From contig CAZBIC010000004.1 of assembly GCA_964491875.1 (NCBI GenBank), positions 164,262-228,261 on the forward strand: 64,000 nt of DNA, read 5' to 3'. Made by a program: the position numbers and the translations under genes. This document shows positions 59,367 through 64,000 of the stretch, piece by piece (within the stretch, counting starts at the first letter, position 1; each line of letters opens with the position of its first letter). Source of the stretch: JADJPG01 sp964491875. Lineage in GTDB: Bacteria > Verrucomicrobiota > Verrucomicrobiia > Limisphaerales > JADJPG01. The notes below the pieces were generated by a model. It had not been told where the DNA came from, did no database searches, and worked only from the letters and a program-made list of their open reading frames with translations.

Positions 59367-60251
59367 TCACGAAGCATGGACTTCACGAACTGACGAGCGT
59401 GGTGGGGAGGCCGAATCACCAGGTTTCGCGAAGTCCCGGAACTTGCGACGGCGAAGGAGGTATTTCATGCGAACGAGGATGAGCGGCAGAAGGGTTCGGG
59501 CGGTTCCGGATGAGTAGCGTTTCAGGAAGCGGAGGCGTTCGCGGTTCGATACAAAGCGCAGCGGCGCGGTGACACTGAGTGCGGCGAGGTCCCGCGCGCG
59601 CAGGACGGGAGACAGCGAACGTCGGCGATCCAGGCGGGCCATATCTATGAGACAGAACTGTGGAGGTTCAACGGTCTCGTCGACGAAAATGTGTCGCACG
59701 AACAGATCCGGCGAGGCGAGTCCCGCATCGTGCATCTTGCGAATCTCAAGCGCGAGGGCTTCGAAGACGCGGCGCCGCTGCGACGGATCATTGCAGCTCT
59801 GGAGAAAATCGCCCATCGTCTGCGTGCCGGGCGCCTCGGCGGTCAGGATGAATGAGAACTTCTCCCACAGGAGTCCGCATTCTTCACCCAGGGCGATGAG
59901 CGGAGCGCTGGTCACACCAGCGGCTTCGAGAGCCTTCGAGTTCTCCCATTCGCGCCGGGAAATGGACCAGACTTGGCCATGTTGCAGCAAGGAAAGCAGG
60001 CCGTCCTTCTTGTAGGATTTCCAGATCCGTTTCAGATACAGCGTGGTCGATCGCCCGGAGGAGTCGGTCACGGGAATCCGGAAGATGTCGCGGCTGCTCT
60101 TGTGGTTTTTGACGAGAATCCCTTTGAACGATCGCACTCCGTCCAGAGTGTTGAGACCAAGTTTCTCGAGCGCGGCTGCGAATCGAGGCCATTGCCGCTC
60201 ATTCCGTTCCATGTGGTGAGCTGCGGTCTTGCGTTCGAGCTTTGCTGGCAT
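59367..60251 (-). CDS. WaaP/Kdo-kinase-like lipopolysaccharide kinase family protein
   Basis: The protein (294 residues from ATG 60251) shows the small kinase pattern of RfaP/WaaP: LYLKRIWK with the ATP-binding Lys, LEIRKMHDAGLASPDLFVRHIFVDE (catalytic loop with Asp and a His) and FCLIDMARLDRR (Mg-binding Asp). It phosphorylates a sugar of the LPS core or a related envelope glycolipid. The start is uncertain: ATGs at 60314, 60251 and 60212 all lack a good Shine-Dalgarno. It is followed 28 bp later by yceI and may be the first gene of the PKS operon. Confidence 0.8.
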   Translation of the reverse strand: MPAKLERKTAAHHMERNERQWPRFAAALEKLGLNTLDGVRSFKGILVKNHKSSRDIFRIPVTDSSGRSTTLYLKRIWKSYKKDGLLSLLQHGQVWSISRREWENSKALEAAGVTSAPLIALGEECGLLWEKFSFILTAEAPGTQTMGDFLQSCNDPSQRRRVFEALALEIRKMHDAGLASPDLFVRHIFVDETVEPPQFCLIDMARLDRRRSLSPVLRARDLAALSVTAPLRFVSNRERLRFLKRYSSGTARTLLPLILVRMKYLLRRRKFRDFAKPGDSASPPRSSVREVHAS

Positions 60252-60470
60252 CGCGTTGGCAGTTTGATCGAATCCATTCGTTATCGCATGACGGCTGCAT
60301 GACAATCTTGTCATCCGCGGTTCATTGGCGGGTCATCGACCGAACCGATCCTCTTGCTCGTGTTACCTGACGCGAAATTACGAAGGGACCCGGGAATAGC
60401 AAGCCGCGAGAATCGCGCGCCTGCCAATAGTGCGTTGCCGCGCATGGCCGCCGAAGGTAACTTGTCCGCC
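60252..60470. promoter_or_regulatory. Divergent promoter region with GCATGAC direct repeats and TGTCAT palindrome
   Basis: Between the kinase gene and the response regulator, GCATGAC occurs at 60286-60292 and 60297-60303, exactly 11 bp apart. The second copy is part of the inverted repeat ATGACA-ATCT-TGTCAT (60299-60314). A further GGTCATC follows near 60331. Two half-sites one helical turn apart are the usual binding pattern of OmpR-family regulators, so this is a candidate autoregulatory and operon-control site. Confidence 0.5.
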
Positions 60471-61145
60471 ATGCGAGTTCTGATCGTTGAAGATGAAAAG
60501 AAGACCGCGTCCTTTGTCCGCAAGGCACTCCAGGCGGAGGGATTTGCAGTCGACGTCCTGCATGATGGCTCAGAAGCGTTGAGCGCGGTGATGAACACTC
60601 CATTTGATGTCGCTGTGCTCGACGTGATGTTGCCCGGGCGCGACGGGTTGAGCGTGGTGCGGCAGATGCGCGAGAAGGGCATCGGCATTCCCGTTCTACT
60701 TCTCACGGCGCGCGGCGAGGTTTCTGAAAAGGTGGAGGGATTGAACGCCGGCGCGGACGATTACCTCCCGAAGCCGTTTGCCCTGGAGGAACTGGTGGCG
60801 CGCGTGCGCGCACTCGGACGCCGCACGAGTGAAGCCAAGGCGGTCACGATGCGAGTTGGTGATCTGACGTTGAACACGGTGACGCGGACGGCTCATCGCG
60901 GTGAAAAATCCATTGATCTGGCGCCGCGAGAATACTTGCTGCTCGAGTACTTGATGCGTTCCACCGGGCGGATCTGCGGGCGGATGGCCATCGTTGAGAA
61001 GGTTTGGGACTACGATTTCGATCCGGGGACGAATCTTGTCGACGTCTACATCAAGCGGCTCCGCGAGAAGATTGACGCGGACTTCGAAACCAAGCTGCTG
61101 CACACCGTCCGCGGCGTTGGATACGTGATGAAGGAGCATCCATGA
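60471..61145 (+). CDS. OmpR-family two-component response regulator
   Basis: The 224-residue protein has a receiver domain (EDE near 7-9, phospho-acceptor Asp51 in AVLDVMLPGRDG, Lys in YLPKPF) and a winged-helix C-terminal domain (LAPREYLLLEYLM, GTNLVDVYIKRLREKID and HTVRGVGYVM). It is coupled by 4-bp overlap (ATGA) to the histidine kinase gene. Start MRVLIVEDEKK at 60471 was chosen over a longer frame. Closest architectural relatives are CusR/CopR or QseB types. The stimulus is unknown. Confidence 0.95.
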   Translation: MRVLIVEDEKKTASFVRKALQAEGFAVDVLHDGSEALSAVMNTPFDVAVLDVMLPGRDGLSVVRQMREKGIGIPVLLLTARGEVSEKVEGLNAGADDYLPKPFALEELVARVRALGRRTSEAKAVTMRVGDLTLNTVTRTAHRGEKSIDLAPREYLLLEYLMRSTGRICGRMAIVEKVWDYDFDPGTNLVDVYIKRLREKIDADFETKLLHTVRGVGYVMKEHP

Positions 61146-62227
61146 GGCTGCGGACCCAGCTTGCGCTTTGGTATTCGGCCATCTTGTTGGTGAGTCTGTT
61201 GCTCATTTCCGGGTGGGCTTACTATGAGGTTGTCGTCGAACATCCAGCTGTCTCGAAGGCGCTGGCCAAGGAGGGATATACTCCAATGGACGAGTTCATC
61301 GAGATCATGCTTTACGGTGGTCTCCCGGCGCTACTCATTGCGTTGATCGGAGGCTGGATTCTCATGCGGCGCGCGCTGTCGCCGGTCAACACCCTGACGA
61401 CGACACTGGAGAGCATTCACGTCGATACGCTCGGTCGCCAGCTGGCCCGCACCGGAAACCGCGACGAGCTGGATCGTCTCGCGGAAGTCTTCAACTCGAT
61501 GATGACGCGTCTTGAGCAGTCGTTCACCCGGGTGCGTGAGTTCACGATCAACGCCTCGCACGAACTGAAAACTCCGCTCACGATCATGCGCGGTGAAATC
61601 GAAACACGCCTGCGCGAATCGTCGCCCACCGCGGCAGATCGTGAGTTCCTTGCCAGCCAGCTCGACGAAATTGCGCGGCTGACCAAGATTGTCGATGCGC
61701 TCACGCTGCTGGCCAAGGCTGACACGGGGCAGCTCGCGACCGCGCATGAACCGGTGCGGTTGGATGAACTGGTGCGCGATTGCTACGCGGATGCGCAGAT
61801 TCTCGCCCAGCCGTCCCATGTGCAGGTCGAGATGAATTCTTGTGACGAGGTGACGGTTCGCGGGGACCGGCATCGCCTGCGACAGCTGCTGCTCAATCTG
61901 GCGGACAATGCGATTAAGTATAATCAACGGGACGGCCGGGTGGTGATGAGTTTGACGAAGAACAACGGTGCGGCGGAGCTGGTTGTTTCGAATACAGGTC
62001 CTGGAATTCCGGCGGAGAAACTGCCCCGCGTCTTCGATCGCTTCTACCGCGGCGACCCGGCTCATGGTGGCGAGGTGGAAGGCAGCGGACTTGGATTAAG
62101 CATCGTGCAATGGATTGTAAAAGCCCACGGCGGCGCCATTGAACTCACCTCCAAGCCTGACCAATGGACCAGCGTCACCGTCCATTTCCCGTTTCAATCT
62201 CCGGCCGCTGAGCTGGCCGGGAAGTAA
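61142..62227 (+). CDS. Sensor histidine kinase (HAMP-HisKA-HATPase)
   Basis: The 361-residue protein has two membrane helices (about 8-27 and 58-78) enclosing a short periplasmic loop of ~30 residues, a HAMP domain (81-130), HisKA with His140 in NASHELKTPL, and HATPase motifs NLADNAIKYN, VSNTGPGIP and GSGLGLSIVQWIVKAHGG. The small sensor loop suggests sensing of membrane state or a metal. It is the cognate kinase of the response regulator. Confidence 0.95.
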   Translation: MRLRTQLALWYSAILLVSLLLISGWAYYEVVVEHPAVSKALAKEGYTPMDEFIEIMLYGGLPALLIALIGGWILMRRALSPVNTLTTTLESIHVDTLGRQLARTGNRDELDRLAEVFNSMMTRLEQSFTRVREFTINASHELKTPLTIMRGEIETRLRESSPTAADREFLASQLDEIARLTKIVDALTLLAKADTGQLATAHEPVRLDELVRDCYADAQILAQPSHVQVEMNSCDEVTVRGDRHRLRQLLLNLADNAIKYNQRDGRVVMSLTKNNGAAELVVSNTGPGIPAEKLPRVFDRFYRGDPAHGGEVEGSGLGLSIVQWIVKAHGGAIELTSKPDQWTSVTVHFPFQSPAAELAGK

Positions 62228-62423
62228 AAGTGAATCAGCTTCGAGGCAGCCACTTCGTCGCTCGTGTTTACTGCCTTCGCTTTTGATTCAGCGGAGCTTC
62301 AACCGTGGTTTCGGAAGGAGGGTGCGGCGGTGGGAACGAAACGGTTCTTCTCTACAGAAACGAATGGCTCGTTCAATGGAATGGACAGTTGTCAGCCACT
62401 GGTCGGTGCCTACGATGCAGATT

Positions 62424-64000
62424 ATGAAAGTATTTCGAATCCAGACTACCGGGATGTGGAGACTCGTTACGGTGGCGTTGTTCCTGTCTCTTTCTCCGAC
62501 GGGCTCGGATGCGGCACCGAAAGTTCAGCAACGTGGCGCGGTGGCGACCGTGCATCCGCTGGCCAGCGAGGCTGCCATGCGCGCGATGGAGTCCGGAGGA
62601 AACGCGATCGATGCAGCGGTGGTGGCGGGCCTCACGCTCGGAGTGGTGGACGGCTTTAACTCCGGCGTCGGCGGCGGTTGTTTCATGGTGATTCACCGAG
62701 CCGATGGTTCGGTGATTGCACTGGATGGGCGCGAGAAGGCTCCGGCGGCCGCGACGCGAGACATGTTCATCCGCGACGGGAAGGGCGATTCGAAGTTGAG
62801 TCAGACGGGTGCGCTCGCGATTGGTGTGCCGGGTTCGCTGGCGGTGTATGAACACGCGATTCGCCATTACGGCAAGTTGACGCTGCGGCAGCACTTATTG
62901 GCTGCGGCGGAGATTTCGGAGAAGGGGTTTCCGTTGACGCGAACCTACGTGCAACGCCTGGAGTCCGCGGTGAAGGAGTTGCGGGCGTTCGACGCGGCGC
63001 GTTCGATTTTTCTGACGGCAGACGGTTCGTCGTTGGAGCAGGGGTTCGTGCTGCGCCAGCCGGACTTGGCGAGGAGCTATCGCGTCTTGGCGGAGCAGGG
63101 GATTGGCTGGTTTTACGGAGGCGATTTCGCGGTACGAACGGAGCGATGGATGAAATCGAACGGCGGGATCGCGACGGCGAAAGATTTTCAGGAGTATGAT
63201 TTCAAACTGCGCGAGGCGGTTCGAACAATCTATCGCGGTCATGAGATCGTGGGTTTTCCGCCGCCGAGTTCTGGCGGTGTGCATGTGGGACAGATTCTGA
63301 ACATTCTCGAGCAGTTCGATCTCAAGACGATGGGGGCTGGCTCCGCGGACTTTGTGCATGTGGTGACGGAGGCGATGAAGCTGGCGTTTGCCGATCGCGC
63401 ATTTTGGCTGGGAGATCCTGATTTCGTGCCAGTGCCGCGCGGGTTGATGTCCAAGGAGTATGCCGCGAAGCTGGCGAAGCGGATTAATCTGCGACGGGCC
63501 AGTCCGGTGCCGAAGCACGACGAACCGGATGGTGCGTCGACGGATGTCTTCGGAAAGCACACGACGCATTTCTCCTGCGCGGACGCGGACGGGAACTGGG
63601 TGGCCTGCACGGCGACGGTGAATACGACGTTCGGCTCGAAGGTTGTGATTCCGGGCACGGGCATCGTGATGAACAATCAGATGGATGATTTCTCGATTCA
63701 ACCGGGCGTGGCGAACGCGTTCGGTTTGCTCGGAGCGGAAGCAAACGCGGTGGCGCCCGGGAAACGGCCATTGTCCAGCATGAGTCCGACGATTGTGCTG
63801 AAAGAGGGAAGGCCGGTCATGGCGGTCGGTGCAGCGGGCGGACCGACGATTATCAGTCAGACGTTGCTGGCGATTCTTCACGTGGTGGACTTCGGTGCGG
63901 ATTCTTCGAATGCGCTGGCGCAGGCGCGGTTTCATCATCAGTGGCAACCAAACGAGTTGCGGGTGGAGAAGCGATTGCCGGAGAGCGTTCGCGCTGAATT
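62424..64000 (+). CDS. ggt: Gamma-glutamyltransferase, C-terminus beyond the window
   Basis: From ATG 62424 a signal peptide-like start (MKVFRIQTTGMWRLVTVALFLSLSP) leads into the ggt fold: GAVATVHPLASEAAMRAMESGGNAIDAAVVAGL, NSGVGGGCFMVIH and FPPPSSGGVHVGQ. The autoprocessing site is TTHFSCAD with the catalytic Thr380, followed by NQMDDFSI and GKRPLSSMSPTIVLK. The frame is open at position 64000 after 525 codons. A full GGT has ~560-580 residues, so about 40-60 are missing. It hydrolyses glutathione and gamma-glutamyl compounds in the periplasm. Independent of the upstream two-component pair (196 bp apart). Confidence 0.93.
   Translation, partial: MKVFRIQTTGMWRLVTVALFLSLSPTGSDAAPKVQQRGAVATVHPLASEAAMRAMESGGNAIDAAVVAGLTLGVVDGFNSGVGGGCFMVIHRADGSVIALDGREKAPAAATRDMFIRDGKGDSKLSQTGALAIGVPGSLAVYEHAIRHYGKLTLRQHLLAAAEISEKGFPLTRTYVQRLESAVKELRAFDAARSIFLTADGSSLEQGFVLRQPDLARSYRVLAEQGIGWFYGGDFAVRTERWMKSNGGIATAKDFQEYDFKLREAVRTIYRGHEIVGFPPPSSGGVHVGQILNILEQFDLKTMGAGSADFVHVVTEAMKLAFADRAFWLGDPDFVPVPRGLMSKEYAAKLAKRINLRRASPVPKHDEPDGASTDVFGKHTTHFSCADADGNWVACTATVNTTFGSKVVIPGTGIVMNNQMDDFSIQPGVANAFGLLGAEANAVAPGKRPLSSMSPTIVLKEGRPVMAVGAAGGPTIISQTLLAILHVVDFGADSSNALAQARFHHQWQPNELRVEKRLPESVRAE

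Noticed and set aside
62895..63947. 350-aa minus-strand frame at the right end
   Set aside because: It is antisense to the gamma-glutamyltransferase gene, which has full family motifs.

Overview
The window looks like high-GC chromosomal DNA from a Verrucomicrobiota bacterium, probably Pedosphaera/Limisphaerales-like. This is inferred from gene content: a DUF1501 plus cytochrome-DUF1549/DUF1553 pair, DUF1080, CRTAC1/FG-GAP and Tat-exported Gfo/Idh proteins, scattered prepilin-processing parts, RNase Y, and CACGAATT-type and CGCGAAACACGC-type intergenic inverted repeats. No 16S gene is present, so the phylum call is an inference.

Region 1 (1-12284) reads as an integrated accessory island that continues past the left edge. 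Every gene is on the minus strand. Reading along that strand it carries a complete four-gene Wadjet type III (jetABCD, SMC-like anti-plasmid) operon with a terminator, then a 80-aa gene with a consensus Shine-Dalgarno and its own terminator. After that comes an operon not recognised as a described system: a 169-aa protein, a Cas4/AddB-like PD-(D/E)XK nuclease with Fe-S cysteines, a 91-aa protein, a WGR-domain ATP-dependent DNA ligase and a truncated further gene. The right end coincides with a tRNA-Leu(CAA) gene whose sequence stops matching a tRNA just after the anticodon loop, as expected if the island integrated there. No integrase is visible in the window.

Region 2 (12487-31893) is chromosomal. 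It holds an isolated nuoC, a coiled-coil membrane protein, the overlapping rarA-fcl-rny operon, two short pilin-like genes, a TPR protein, a DUF1080 protein, an unusual HTH/metallo-beta-lactamase/beta-hydroxyacid-dehydrogenase fusion, the DUF1501/PSD1 pair, aroE with a prepilin peptidase, and a REC-PAS-PP2C phosphatase. Two inverted-repeat elements occur, one of them in frame inside the PSD1 gene.

Region 3 (31917-53828) contains a uronate-isomerase-like protein, aat, a CRTAC1 protein, a gspF-like gene, trxA, a subtilase with a secretin-like N-domain, a translationally coupled deoC-aldehyde dehydrogenase pair, a SpoU methyltransferase broken by a run of Ns, a Gfo/Idh oxidoreductase, a YugP-like metalloprotease, an exported EEP-family protein, a LolCD-type transporter, gluQRS, a stand-alone transposase N-domain protein, a ROK protein lacking its catalytic Asp, and several small envelope proteins.

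Region 4 (53973-64000) holds a possible six-gene minus-strand operon: a WaaP/Kdo-kinase-like protein, YceI, a type III polyketide synthase, an FAD monooxygenase, a UbiE-like methyltransferase and a DHA2 exporter. The PKS-methyltransferase-hydroxylase set resembles the srsABC phenolic-lipid quinone pathway. It is divergent from an OmpR/EnvZ-type two-component pair, with repeated GCATGAC/TGTCAT motifs between them. A gamma-glutamyltransferase gene runs off the right edge.
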